Source: a virus. From it: 64,000 bases of DNA. Position 1 is the stretch's first letter. Each line of letters starts with the position of its first letter. The notes beneath the pieces were generated by a model. That model searched no databases. It had not been told where the DNA came from and saw only the letters and a list, made by a program, of their open reading frames with translations. Below, in pieces: positions 19,188 through 26,802 of the stretch. The DNA is taken from the IMG/VR virus record IMGVR_UViG_3300045960_000114, positions 62,001 to 126,000 of that record; one strand, written 5' to 3'. The position numbers were made by a program, and so were the translations under genes.

Positions 19188-19595
19188 ATGGGCATATCTG
19201 TTGATACCTTCGTTTTGACAGAGACAGCCACGGCGTCTGGTGGCACTAGCGAGACCAAGACAGCCACTAAAGTGCTGACAAAGGACTATGACTTCATCTA
19301 CATCAAGTTCGAAAAGACATGTTCACACACAAGAGACGATGGTTCAGCTGTAGTGAGTCAAGTTGGCAAAACGATCACATTGACCGTTTCTGCTTCCTCT
19401 GGCGTGCAGTACGTTGGTAGCCACCTCGCGCCTATACCGCCGGAAGACTGCGATCCGCCCGACGACGGTGGCACGTCTTATGTGCTTACCTACTATGATT
19501 GTACAATGACTGGCACCGCTACCATATACTGTCTGTACAGAGACGACAACGATTGCGTGTTGAGTAGCCCGCTGGTGTATACGAGGGACCGATGA
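19188..19595 (+). CDS. Small tail-operon protein, unknown
   Basis: A protein of 135 residues with a strong GTAGGAGG site. It is beta-rich, with four Cys residues in the second half (EDCDPPDDGG, YYDCT, YCLYRDDNDCV) that could form disulfides in an extracellular fibre tip or bind metal. No family recognised. It overlaps the next gene by 4 nt (ATGA). Confidence 0.55.
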   Translation: MGISVDTFVLTETATASGGTSETKTATKVLTKDYDFIYIKFEKTCSHTRDDGSAVVSQVGKTITLTVSASSGVQYVGSHLAPIPPEDCDPPDDGGTSYVLTYYDCTMTGTATIYCLYRDDNDCVLSSPLVYTRDR

Positions 19596-20197
19596 GCCAA
19601 TCACGGCTGAGCGGCGAGAGCACCATCATCCTGACGATCCTCGATCGGGATACTGTATTTTCGTCTACGTGGAGTTCTGCGGGTACTGCTTTAGAGTATT
19701 ACATCGACCCAGCCATTCCACTGTTTCCGATGCGCAAGCCGACCGGCTGGCAAATCGGCCTACGGGTAAACACTTTACACTCACTCAATCAGAACTTTCA
19801 CTTTCACGTAAATGAGCTGGACGGGTCAGCGAGCCTGGCGAGATCGGCTGTGGGAAGCGGTACGTTGGATTTCGGCATCTTCCAGATGACAAAGGACGTA
19901 AGTACGGGGCTCGAACGACCGTTCGATTTTCTGTCGGTGATGTCGTTCAACTGCTCGGCCACGCTTGGTGCCATGTCATCCACACTGACTTTCAATCATC
20001 TAACGACAGGTAGTGGACCTTACGGCCCTATCTACACGAATGCTGACTATGACATCGTGGATGAGTCGTACTTTACAGCGGCAGCGGAAGGGTTGATGAC
20101 CAGTATACAGTTCGGATGGCGCCGTAGTGGGAGCACTGGTATAAACACAATGGCTGGATCAATCACGTTCAAGGGGCTCAGCTTACTAGTCTACTGA
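19592..20197 (+). CDS. Small tail-operon protein, unknown
   Basis: A protein of 201 residues with a beta-rich, jelly-roll-like sequence (YIDPAIPLFPM, NFHFHVNELDG, SITFKGLSLLVY at the end). No enzymatic motif. ATGA overlap with its upstream neighbour suggests that the two are made in fixed ratio and may interact. A structural role is inferred from context. Confidence 0.55.
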   Translation: MSQSRLSGESTIILTILDRDTVFSSTWSSAGTALEYYIDPAIPLFPMRKPTGWQIGLRVNTLHSLNQNFHFHVNELDGSASLARSAVGSGTLDFGIFQMTKDVSTGLERPFDFLSVMSFNCSATLGAMSSTLTFNHLTTGSGPYGPIYTNADYDIVDESYFTAAAEGLMTSIQFGWRRSGSTGINTMAGSITFKGLSLLVY

Positions 20198-20210
20198 TGG
20201 GAGACCCAAC

Positions 20211-20546
20211 ATGAGCGAGCAGGATAAGGCTGATGCATCGACATTTGCGGCTAAGGTACATAACGGGCTTCGCGCCTTCATGAGTGTCACCAGGGTATTC
20301 GATAGGCTCAGCAGGGATGAACAGCTATCGGTACTGGTCAGTCTTATTGATCGCTACAAATTAATGGGAGATATACTGTCGACACCGACGTGCGAACATG
20401 AAGGTGAATGCGGCCATGACCACCCCCAGGAGTCATCTTCATCGCAACCAGAGGAACCGAAGGGAAGGTCAGGTAGTATGCGTTTTATAAAATTCGGCAT
20501 TGACTCCGATGAGCCACCTGGACCCGATGACCCTCCCTTGGTATAA
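20211..20546 (+). CDS. Hypothetical helical protein with His/Cys patch
   Basis: A protein of 111 residues. The first ~60 residues are helical. Then comes a small metal-binding-like patch (CEHEGECGHDH, about 63-73) and a Ser/Pro/Glu-rich disordered tail (SSSSQPEEP). The ribosome site GGGAG lies 8 nt before ATG. Its C-terminal codons overlap an extended -10 promoter candidate. Function unknown. Confidence 0.5.
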   Translation: MSEQDKADASTFAAKVHNGLRAFMSVTRVFDRLSRDEQLSVLVSLIDRYKLMGDILSTPTCEHEGECGHDHPQESSSSQPEEPKGRSGSMRFIKFGIDSDEPPGPDDPPLV

Positions 20547-20547
20547 T
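20539..20547 (+). promoter_or_regulatory. Extended -10 promoter candidate
   Basis: The sequence TTGGTATAAT contains a perfect TATAAT at 20542-20547 preceded by TGG, which fits an extended -10 element (TGnTATAAT). The -35 region is poor. It lies at the end of the preceding gene, 27 nt before the next start codon, and could give extra transcription of the following small gene and the glycosyltransferase gene. Confidence 0.45.
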
Positions 20548-20573
20548 CGCCTCAAGCAAGGGGGACGATAATC

Positions 20574-20789
20574 ATGGAAGAACTGGTGGACACCATGGCA
20601 GAACTGGATGTCATCAAGCAGCTGGCTGAGATCATGGGCTCGCTCAACGACGACGGCAGGCGGCGCGCGTTGTGGTATCTGGCGGATATCTACGGTCTGT
20701 CTGGGCGTCCACAGGTGCAACCACCAACCCAGGCAAAACATTCTACGAGCAGCCCCATACCGATCGGACAGGTTAGGACCGCGCCGTAA
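20574..20789 (+). CDS. Small hypothetical protein
   Basis: A protein of 71 residues. The first ~48 residues are helical and acidic (MEELVDTMAELDVIKQLAEI). The remainder is a Pro/Ser/Thr-rich tail. It has a strong AAGGGGG site and a TAATG overlap with the glycosyltransferase gene, suggesting coupled translation. The N-terminal helix pattern (QLAEIM-SLNDDGRRRALWYL) resembles that of the protein two positions upstream (DRLSRDEQLSVLVSLIDRY), so the two may be distantly related. Confidence 0.5.
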   Translation: MEELVDTMAELDVIKQLAEIMGSLNDDGRRRALWYLADIYGLSGRPQVQPPTQAKHSTSSPIPIGQVRTAP

Positions 20790-22519
20790 TGCCTGAACAG
20801 CTGATGCTGACCAATCGGCAGTGTCCTGGCGACTTTATCGTCATGACGGCTGCCATCCGTGATCTGGCCCTGTGCTACCCAGGCCGGTACAAAATACACG
20901 TCAATGTCGACCAGAAAGATGTGCTGGTAGCAAATCCTCACATCGCACCGATGGCTACGGTCATGCGCCCGAAGACTGTGGAAGCGGGTTACGACAAGGG
21001 CAGGTATTCGGTCAACAATTCCAACCAGAACCGTGCCCATTTCCTATGGGGGTTCATCAGCGAGCTGAACCTTAAGTTGAAGCTGGCAATCAGGCTGACC
21101 GAGTTCAGGCCGGCACTGTACCTGACCGACGACGAGCGCAATCGCAGGCCGATCGAAGAGCCGTACTGGGTCTTTGTCAGCGGCGGGAAGATGGACTACA
21201 CAGCCAAGTGGTGGGATCCAGCGCGTTGGCAGCAGGTGATCAACCAGATGGCTCCGCGCGTCAAGATGGTGCAGGTGGGTGGCACGGGCCGTGGTTCTCA
21301 CATCCACAAGCCGATGGACAACGTAATAGACCTGGTCGGCAAGACCAGCTTCCGCCAGCTCATCAACTTGATCTACCACTCCGAGGGGGTCATGTGCATC
21401 GTGACCTGCCTCATGCACATAGCCGCCGCCTTCAACAAGCCCTGTGTGGTGATCTCGGGCGGGCGTGAGCCTTGGTGGTGGGAGGCGTATAATACAGAGA
21501 ATCGGCTGGTCAACATGCGGTTGGGCGACCCAACGTGGAATCCCCCTGCGAACGACAACTTCATCCCACATCAATACCTGCACACGCTTGGCCAGCTCCC
21601 CTGCTGCCAGAACTTCGGCTGCTGGAAGAGCAAGATCCTGCCGCCGGAAGTGCCCCCGCCGCCTAAGCACACCAAGTGCGCCATCCCTACCAAGCTGGAC
21701 AGCGGGCTGTGGCTGCCGGAATGTCTGAATCGCATCACGGTCGATCAGGTCGTTCAGGCTGCCGAGTGGTACTACAACAAGGGCATCCTCAAGTGGGGGA
21801 AGCCGTCCTCGATCTTCGTGCCGCCGGTTGAGCTGCTACAGCCTGTCACGCTGCCTGAGCCGCCACAGCCCGTGGCACCCCCGGTTACCATACAGTTCAA
21901 GGAGCCGCCTAAGGAGCCCGTTTTCCTGGACGGAACCTGGACCGTGTGCGGGATCACCTCGCTGCAGTCGCCCACTCGCCGTAAGTTCGCGCTGGATCTG
22001 AAGGCTTGGTGTGTCAACCGTAAGGTGAACTACCTGGTCATCCAGATGGGTGCCGAAAAGGCCATGACCAACGAGATGGCGGCATTCGGCATCCCTTATC
22101 AGGAGTGCAGTGGCACCTGGGTGTCCGCCATGATGCAGGCGATGGTATTTGCCCAGTCGCAGCCGAGTGAGCGGGTCATCCTCATCGAGGATCCGCTACA
22201 TCTGAACGGGAAGCTCGACGATGTCGTGCCCAACGAGCCGTTCGTGGCTGGTACCATCTCATGGCGCCCGCTGACCCAGCCGCACTTGGACCGCCTGGCG
22301 CCCATCCTGGATCCGGAAAGGTTGGACAAGCACCCACTGGCGCCTGGCCGGTTCAAGGCGTATTATCTTAACCGAGGGTTTGTCATGGGCACCAAGGACA
22401 TACTCTGCAAGACATTACAGAATGTCCACCAGCGGGAGGAGTACGCGGACATCCTGATGTGTGAGTACCCGCGCCAGCATGGCGCCAAGGTGCTCGACAT
22501 AAGCGAGCAGTTCATTTGA
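20789..22519 (+). CDS. Glycosyltransferase family 9-like (heptosyltransferase-type) protein with a C-terminal extension
   Basis: A protein of 576 residues. The N-terminal ~300 residues follow a GT-B heptosyltransferase-like pattern: a first strand and loop (CPGDFIVMTAAIRDLALCYP), later YWVFVSGGK, and a C-terminal donor-site region (DLVGKTSFRQLINLIYHSEG, then CLMHIAAAFNKPCVVISGGRE). A Pro-rich hinge follows (about 345-390). The last ~190 residues form a second alpha/beta domain (TVCGITSLQSPTRRKFALDL to the end) that resembles nucleotide-sugar-type folds but has no motif I can name. In the family, GT-9 enzymes transfer heptose from ADP-heptose to LPS. It may decorate virion proteins or host surface sugars. 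It is consistent with the heptose-phosphate adenylyltransferase-like gene at 35.4 kb. Confidence 0.7.
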   Translation: MPEQLMLTNRQCPGDFIVMTAAIRDLALCYPGRYKIHVNVDQKDVLVANPHIAPMATVMRPKTVEAGYDKGRYSVNNSNQNRAHFLWGFISELNLKLKLAIRLTEFRPALYLTDDERNRRPIEEPYWVFVSGGKMDYTAKWWDPARWQQVINQMAPRVKMVQVGGTGRGSHIHKPMDNVIDLVGKTSFRQLINLIYHSEGVMCIVTCLMHIAAAFNKPCVVISGGREPWWWEAYNTENRLVNMRLGDPTWNPPANDNFIPHQYLHTLGQLPCCQNFGCWKSKILPPEVPPPPKHTKCAIPTKLDSGLWLPECLNRITVDQVVQAAEWYYNKGILKWGKPSSIFVPPVELLQPVTLPEPPQPVAPPVTIQFKEPPKEPVFLDGTWTVCGITSLQSPTRRKFALDLKAWCVNRKVNYLVIQMGAEKAMTNEMAAFGIPYQECSGTWVSAMMQAMVFAQSQPSERVILIEDPLHLNGKLDDVVPNEPFVAGTISWRPLTQPHLDRLAPILDPERLDKHPLAPGRFKAYYLNRGFVMGTKDILCKTLQNVHQREEYADILMCEYPRQHGAKVLDISEQFI

Positions 22520-22531
22520 GGTGAAGCGACC

Positions 22532-23023
22532 ATGATAGGCTTTTCCGATCCGTATCAGAAGCTGCGCTACATGATCGAGCATCCGGAGAGCTACACGACT
22601 CAGGGAACGCATAGCATCAAGCTGAACTTCACGGCGCCGGAACTGTACGTAGTCGGGCGCACGCAGGCGTTCCGCATGAAGATCACGGTGGTCAGCACTT
22701 GCCTGGTTGACGAGGCGATCTTCGTCTACTCGAACATGCCTGACGGGACTCAGCGGTTTGAGAACGTGGCTTCACCCAACGACATGTTGGAGTATCCGTT
22801 GAATGCGCCGGACAATCCAGTACGCCCTTACTACAGGCTGGCGTACGCGGACCTGCTGTTCAGGAACCTCGACATGTGTGTCGACGCCGCTGTGGGCGTC
22901 GCCAACGACGTGCTGGAACTGGTTCGGACACTGGATGGCCTGGACAATCTGGCCAATCTTGGGGATCTGGTCATTGGCAACTGCAAACAAAGCTCTTCCT
23001 CCTCATCTTCGTCTAGCGCGTAG
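22532..23023 (+). CDS. Hypothetical protein ending in a poly-serine tail
   Basis: A protein of 163 residues with a good TGAGGTGAAG site. A beta-rich N-terminal domain (MKITVVSTCLVDEAIFVYS) leads to a helical segment (VANDVLELVRTLDGLDNLANL), then a terminal run of nine serines before Ala-stop. The serine run matches the linkers in the fibre genes upstream, but here nothing follows it. This could be a linker that has lost its second domain, since a new short gene begins 1 nt after the stop. Confidence 0.6.
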   Translation: MIGFSDPYQKLRYMIEHPESYTTQGTHSIKLNFTAPELYVVGRTQAFRMKITVVSTCLVDEAIFVYSNMPDGTQRFENVASPNDMLEYPLNAPDNPVRPYYRLAYADLLFRNLDMCVDAAVGVANDVLELVRTLDGLDNLANLGDLVIGNCKQSSSSSSSSSA

Positions 23024-23024
23024 C

Positions 23025-23351
23025 ATGCCCGGGGGCAAGCCGCCCGCGTCGCAGCCGCTGCCGAGTCGGGAGATGATCCTGACAGACGAGGTACTGCTCT
23101 CGGTAGGCAACCGGCCTGACATCGGTAGTCGCTGGCCTTTTATGAAAATGCGTATCACTGCAGTCAAGGGATGCGGTAGGTGTGGCGCCAAGTCTGCCCG
23201 CCAGACCCTTTATACGGAAGCGACCAGGGTGAAGCGCAATATGGCCTCCCTGCCGCAGGTGGACCGGGACGAACTCAAGCGTATGCTGGGTGCTACAACC
23301 CTGTCCTTCTACCTACCGACCGACCACGGTGTCCAGAAAGTCACCCTCTGA
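23025..23351 (+). CDS. Small protein with a zinc-knuckle-like CxxC
   Basis: A protein of 108 residues. ATG at 23025 is the first start after the preceding stop. It begins with a Pro-rich stretch and contains ITAVKGCGRCGAKS (about 44-57), a CxxC flanked by basic residues, followed by a charged helical region. The C-terminus (TLSFYLPTDHGVQKVTL) is strand-like. It is the last gene of the long tail operon before a phage-type promoter motif and a small gene. No family recognised. Confidence 0.5.
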   Translation: MPGGKPPASQPLPSREMILTDEVLLSVGNRPDIGSRWPFMKMRITAVKGCGRCGAKSARQTLYTEATRVKRNMASLPQVDRDELKRMLGATTLSFYLPTDHGVQKVTL

Positions 23352-23385
23352 AGACTCCCGCGTACCCACGTTAGAATACCATGGA
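23351..23385 (+). promoter_or_regulatory. Bipartite phage promoter motif, copy 1
   Basis: AAGACTCCC followed, after about 8 nt, by ACGTTAGAATACCATGGA. The same two-part pattern (AAnACnCCC, then CGTTAGnATAMCAT) occurs upstream of three other genes at fixed internal spacing. There is no sigma-70-like -35, so a phage-encoded or phage-modified transcription factor is likely. It lies 37 nt upstream of a 39-residue gene. Confidence 0.6.
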
Positions 23386-23421
23386 CAGGGTTGCTTTCGC
23401 GCGACAGTGGAAAGGAGTCCC

Positions 23422-23541
23422 ATGATGAAGCGAAAGAGACCTAACCACCGAGCCCGAGTTCGTACGGTGGTCGTTGTTCGCGAGCCAACAATGACGAACC
23501 TCGAGAAGGTACGCCTCTTGTTGGCGCTATTCGGGCTGTAG
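23422..23541 (+). CDS. Very small basic protein
   Basis: A 39-residue reading frame starting ATGATG after an AAGGAG site, 37 nt downstream of promoter motif copy 1 and followed closely by a strong terminator. It therefore has all the signals of an independently expressed gene. The N-terminus is very basic (MMKRKRPNHRARVRT), with a hydrophobic C-terminal segment (VRLLLALFGL). It could bind nucleic acid or a host protein. No family. Confidence 0.5.
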   Translation: MMKRKRPNHRARVRTVVVVREPTMTNLEKVRLLLALFGL

Positions 23542-23545
23542 GAGA

Positions 23546-23615
23546 ATACCGTCAGGGGGGTTGTTAACGAGGCGGCGGCCCGGACGGGGGGCCGCCTCCT
23601 CGTTGCGGTATTTTT
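23546..23615 (+). terminator. Rho-independent-type terminator
   Basis: A long inverted repeat: AACGAGGCGGCGGCCC pairs with GGGCCGCCTCCTCGTT around a short loop. It is extended by ATACCG at 23546-23551 pairing with CGGTAT at 23606-23611, and the far end runs into TTTTT. It separates the tail-side transcripts from the next promoter at 23631. Confidence 0.75.
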
Positions 23616-23630
23616 AGATATCAGGTTACC

Positions 23631-23658
23631 TTGACACGAACAATCCGTTTGTTATCCT
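23631..23658 (+). promoter_or_regulatory. Sigma-70-type promoter
   Basis: TTGACA at 23631-23636, a 16-nt spacer and TATCCT at 23653-23658. It directly follows a terminator and lies 27 nt before the next start codon, so it probably drives the two plus-strand genes at 23685 and 24000 using host RNA polymerase. Confidence 0.7.
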
Positions 23659-23684
23659 TCGAACAACTGGTTAAGGAGAAAACC

Positions 23685-23990
23685 ATGATCAAGATTGCTG
23701 GCGTTCGGGTGGCTGACGACAAGCTGTGCGTCATCGTTGAGGGCGAGACGGGTGATGAAGTCGTGTCGGCTGATGCGCGGCGCCTGGCCTACGACGAACG
23801 GCGTAAGCATGGTTTCGAGCAGGCCGGATTGGACGCGGTGGCACGCCCGTACGCCATCGATCGGGCGAAGCTGAAGCCGGATGACGATAATGCCGGCGTT
23901 TGCACGCTGCCGGACCAGCTGAAGGAAGCCATGGCCAACAAGACGTTGGCGTTCCGTGCCGAATACATCCTCACGCGCATGCTCGTCTAA
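23685..23990 (+). CDS. Hypothetical 101-residue protein
   Basis: The ATG at 23685 is preceded by TTAAGGAGAA and sits behind a sigma-70-type promoter. A longer frame upstream would include the promoter and is rejected. A short beta segment (IKIAGVRVADDKLCVIVEGE) is followed by charged helices. No motif recognised. It is the first gene of a two-gene unit expressed apart from the tail operon. Confidence 0.65.
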   Translation: MIKIAGVRVADDKLCVIVEGETGDEVVSADARRLAYDERRKHGFEQAGLDAVARPYAIDRAKLKPDDDNAGVCTLPDQLKEAMANKTLAFRAEYILTRMLV

Positions 23991-23999
23991 GGAGGTTAC

Positions 24000-24515
24000 A
24001 TGGCCCATCTCTACCCGATCCAGTCGCTCGATACGCTGGGCATCGAGCGGTCGTCTGTCAACACGCTGGCGTCACTCCTGGGGTTGGATCCGAAAAAGCT
24101 GGATGACGGTATCACCCACGGCATGCTGATGGTGATACTGGTCTACGATACGCTCTGCCTGATGGACATCCCGCCGGAGAAGGCCGTGTTCATCGTCAGG
24201 ACGTACGCGGGCAGGCTTTCCCATCTGGGTGTCGAACTTCTCGAGAAGGAAGGTGAGCTGCCGATGGTCACGCTGATGATCGCGGACAAGCGGTACGTCT
24301 ACCTGCCCAACGAGAAGGAGATCATAGATCTCGCGCAGATGGTCCTGGTTGAAGGGCTGCCGATGCCTGTTGTGCAGACGACTCTCGTCCTGACAGAGCT
24401 GTTTGTACGCGCCGTAAGAATTCTTGCTGCGAACCCTGGCGAGCAGCCTGAAGCGGAAGCTGGGCCAATGACTCCGCTAACCGCTGAAGCCGCGAAGCCA
24501 CAAACTCCTCAATAG
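24000..24515 (+). CDS. Hypothetical 171-residue protein overlapping a convergent gene
   Basis: A very strong ribosome site (TAAGGAGG) precedes ATG. The first ~140 residues are helical and partly hydrophobic (MLMVILVYDTLCLMDIPPEK, LVLTELFVRAVRIL). The last ~30 residues are Pro/Ala/Glu-rich and probably disordered. The final 194 nt lie over the end of a minus-strand gene, so the two genes converge and share sequence. Function unknown. Confidence 0.65.
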   Translation: MAHLYPIQSLDTLGIERSSVNTLASLLGLDPKKLDDGITHGMLMVILVYDTLCLMDIPPEKAVFIVRTYAGRLSHLGVELLEKEGELPMVTLMIADKRYVYLPNEKEIIDLAQMVLVEGLPMPVVQTTLVLTELFVRAVRILAANPGEQPEAEAGPMTPLTAEAAKPQTPQ

Positions 24516-25068
24516 CGATTTTCATTTCCTGCTGGCTGCTCCAGTAGGATTTCGCTTCGATCCCGTCCCCCTCAAGGCTGTCGTTTATGTCTTGAGTGAG
24601 GTCGGGCATGTCCGCATAGGGCTTTAGCACCGACGGGGGCGATGTGAGCCCCTCCTCGTTCAACTTGAGCCCCATATAGCTGCGGATCTCGTTGTTGAAG
24701 GTCTCACCGTCTTCAGGCGGGTCCACCAGGGAGATCTCAGTGATGCCCCAGGCCAGCTCATGTGAATCGGCTGGGTCGAAGGTCTCGAAGTCGGCTTCTG
24801 TGCCGCTCAGCGCGCGGCACGTCTGCAGGAACACGTCCAGGTTCGAGTAGAACATGTTGGTCGTGATGCAGGTGACCAGCGCGTTCAGCTTGTCCTGGTT
24901 GACCGCCGGTACCATCACGCCGTATTCGCTGTGGATCTCTTTGGTCAGCGTTTCGGGCGCCCAGTCAAGCATCTCAGTGCCAAAGCGGTCCAACAGACCA
25001 ATCAGCAAGGTAGTCCCAATGGACTCCTTGTCGGACAACAGTCCAGCCAAGACCCGGTCTGAGTGCAT
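24322..25068 (-). CDS. Hypothetical protein, second gene of a minus-strand pair
   Basis: A protein of 248 residues, read from 25068 down. It is mostly helical, with a coherent globular composition to about residue 175, then a Gln/Ser/Ala-rich C-terminal part that lies across the end of the plus-strand gene ending at 24515. It follows the 575-residue gene by 6 nt, so the two form an operon. No motif recognised. Placement next to the tail operon and terminase suggests a virion or morphogenesis role, but this is weak. Confidence 0.65.
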   Translation of the reverse strand: MHSDRVLAGLLSDKESIGTTLLIGLLDRFGTEMLDWAPETLTKEIHSEYGVMVPAVNQDKLNALVTCITTNMFYSNLDVFLQTCRALSGTEADFETFDPADSHELAWGITEISLVDPPEDGETFNNEIRSYMGLKLNEEGLTSPPSVLKPYADMPDLTQDINDSLEGDGIEAKSYWSSQQEMKIAIEEFVASRLQRLAESLAQLPLQAARQGSQQEFLRRVQTALSGRESSAQQASAALQPGPSARDL

Positions 25069-25074
25069 TTTCTT

Positions 25075-26802
25075 TTACTCGTAGCGGAACTTGCGCCGCA
25101 TGTCCTCGGGCGTTTCCTCACGCCGGCGCGCCGGACCTTCGAGTCCGCGTTGCGCAGGCGCTGAGCTGGTCATGCCGTGTAGGGCGAGCCCTGCGCCAGT
25201 ACCGAGTAGCCCGGCGCCGAGGTTTTCCTTGCCGCCGACAAACTTCCTGAACTGCGTGCCGTACTTCTTCTTTTCATGCAGCTTGTTGATGAGCCGCTCG
25301 GCCCAGCCACCAACCTGGGGGATGAAGGGGGTATCACGTCCAGCGGCTTCCTTTCCCTCCATCTTCTCGAGTTTCGTGTAATACTTCTTGTCCTCGACCA
25401 GATGATCCTTGGCGATCTCCTTGGCGATCGCGGGGCTATCCGTGTGTTCCTTCTCCGTCTCGACGCCCTTGTTCAGTTGGGCTGCGGGAAACGTACTGTC
25501 CGGCTTGTTGTCAGCCAGACCCCCCTTGATCTTATCCTCGCTGGCCTTGTGGAGCTGCACGTTCTGCGGGTGCACGAGCTGGGTGGTGAATGGCTTGCGG
25601 GTCTGGACGTTGGCGCCCTTCGAGCGGAAGTAGTCGGCCAGGGCGTCCACACTGAAGTCGATGTTGCCGCACTTGCCACCGGCGGACTTCTCGAGCTGGA
25701 TCACGCGCTCGAGCAGGTCGGCGTCGTTGCGGGGAAGCGTGGGTGCGACCTCGGCGAACTTCTCCGGATCGAACTTGCCATTCTCGTCCTTGATGGCATC
25801 AGCAAACTCGCTGCCCAGCACTTCGGCGATCTTCTCGACAGGCAGCTCGGAGAAGGCGCTGATCGGGTAGACGTTGCCGTTCTGCAGTACGACGTGTTGG
25901 CCCGCGAGTTCAGCAGCAGCCTTCTCCTGTACATCGAAGAAGATCTCCTCCGGCAGTTCAACACCGTGGATGTAGTGATTGCAGATGCCAGTGGCACGGT
26001 CGACTTCATCGACTAGCTCGGCCAGCTTCAAAAAGGTGTCGGTGTCGGGCTTGTCCATCTCGCCCACCATGGTGGCGACCTTCGCCATGTTGACTTGGAC
26101 CTCGTTGCGCGGGTCCAGCTTGCCCATCATCAGCACGCGATTGGCCAGCTTCTCGGCGGCCCACTGCGGATGCGTCGTGCCGATGCCGGCGGCCTTGGTC
26201 AGGTAGCTTTCGGTTTCGATGTCGAACGAGAGCCCGCCGACGGGCACGTTTTCGGCGCCGGTCTTGTCGATCTCGGCGGCCTTGAGCAGAATGCGCTGTG
26301 CGGCGGCTTTGCGCATCGGATAGGTGTAGCTGAACCGGTCAGCGTAAAGCCTTTCGCCGGCGATCTTGACGGAGACGGGCGTGGGCATCGGCAGCCGGCG
26401 TACCTTGTGGCTGTCCACGTTGGCCACGATGGCATATTCGCTGTCGGGCAGGCTCGGTTCGTCGAAGCGGGACATTTTCTCCCACTTCTTGTTGAAGTCG
26501 TCCACCAGACCGCGAATTTTCCAGTAATCTGCGCACTTGATAATACGGTCTTGAACCAGCGTGCACTGGTCCTTAGGATAGAGTTTGGCGACCTGCTGGA
26601 AGTAGGCGTTCGCCAACCACGTTGCCGCCTTTGTGTGGCAAGGGAACTTCCGGCGGATGGGATCGGCGAAGGCGCTGGACGGGAGCTGTTTCACAGGCTC
26701 CATCTCAGCGGACTTCACGAATTCCGGAATCCCTACCAGCTTGTCCAAGGCGTACAGTTGCTGGTGGTTGACGTCGTCATTGACATCCATGGGGTTGAAC
26801 AT
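25075..26802 (-). CDS. Large hypothetical protein, possibly virion-related
   Basis: A protein of 575 residues. On the minus strand the start is preceded by GCAGGAG and, further up, by a sigma-70-type promoter. The body is alternating helix and loop (KLVGIPEFVKSAE, KVATMVGEMDKPDTDTFLKL, EKIAEVLGSEFADAI). The C-terminus is Lys-rich, then Gly/Ala-rich (GAGLLGTGAGLALHGM), with a charged end. No enzymatic motif found. Its start codon and that of the plus-strand neighbour share the palindrome CATG. Confidence 0.7.
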   Translation of the reverse strand: MFNPMDVNDDVNHQQLYALDKLVGIPEFVKSAEMEPVKQLPSSAFADPIRRKFPCHTKAATWLANAYFQQVAKLYPKDQCTLVQDRIIKCADYWKIRGLVDDFNKKWEKMSRFDEPSLPDSEYAIVANVDSHKVRRLPMPTPVSVKIAGERLYADRFSYTYPMRKAAAQRILLKAAEIDKTGAENVPVGGLSFDIETESYLTKAAGIGTTHPQWAAEKLANRVLMMGKLDPRNEVQVNMAKVATMVGEMDKPDTDTFLKLAELVDEVDRATGICNHYIHGVELPEEIFFDVQEKAAAELAGQHVVLQNGNVYPISAFSELPVEKIAEVLGSEFADAIKDENGKFDPEKFAEVAPTLPRNDADLLERVIQLEKSAGGKCGNIDFSVDALADYFRSKGANVQTRKPFTTQLVHPQNVQLHKASEDKIKGGLADNKPDSTFPAAQLNKGVETEKEHTDSPAIAKEIAKDHLVEDKKYYTKLEKMEGKEAAGRDTPFIPQVGGWAERLINKLHEKKKYGTQFRKFVGGKENLGAGLLGTGAGLALHGMTSSAPAQRGLEGPARRREETPEDMRRKFRYE

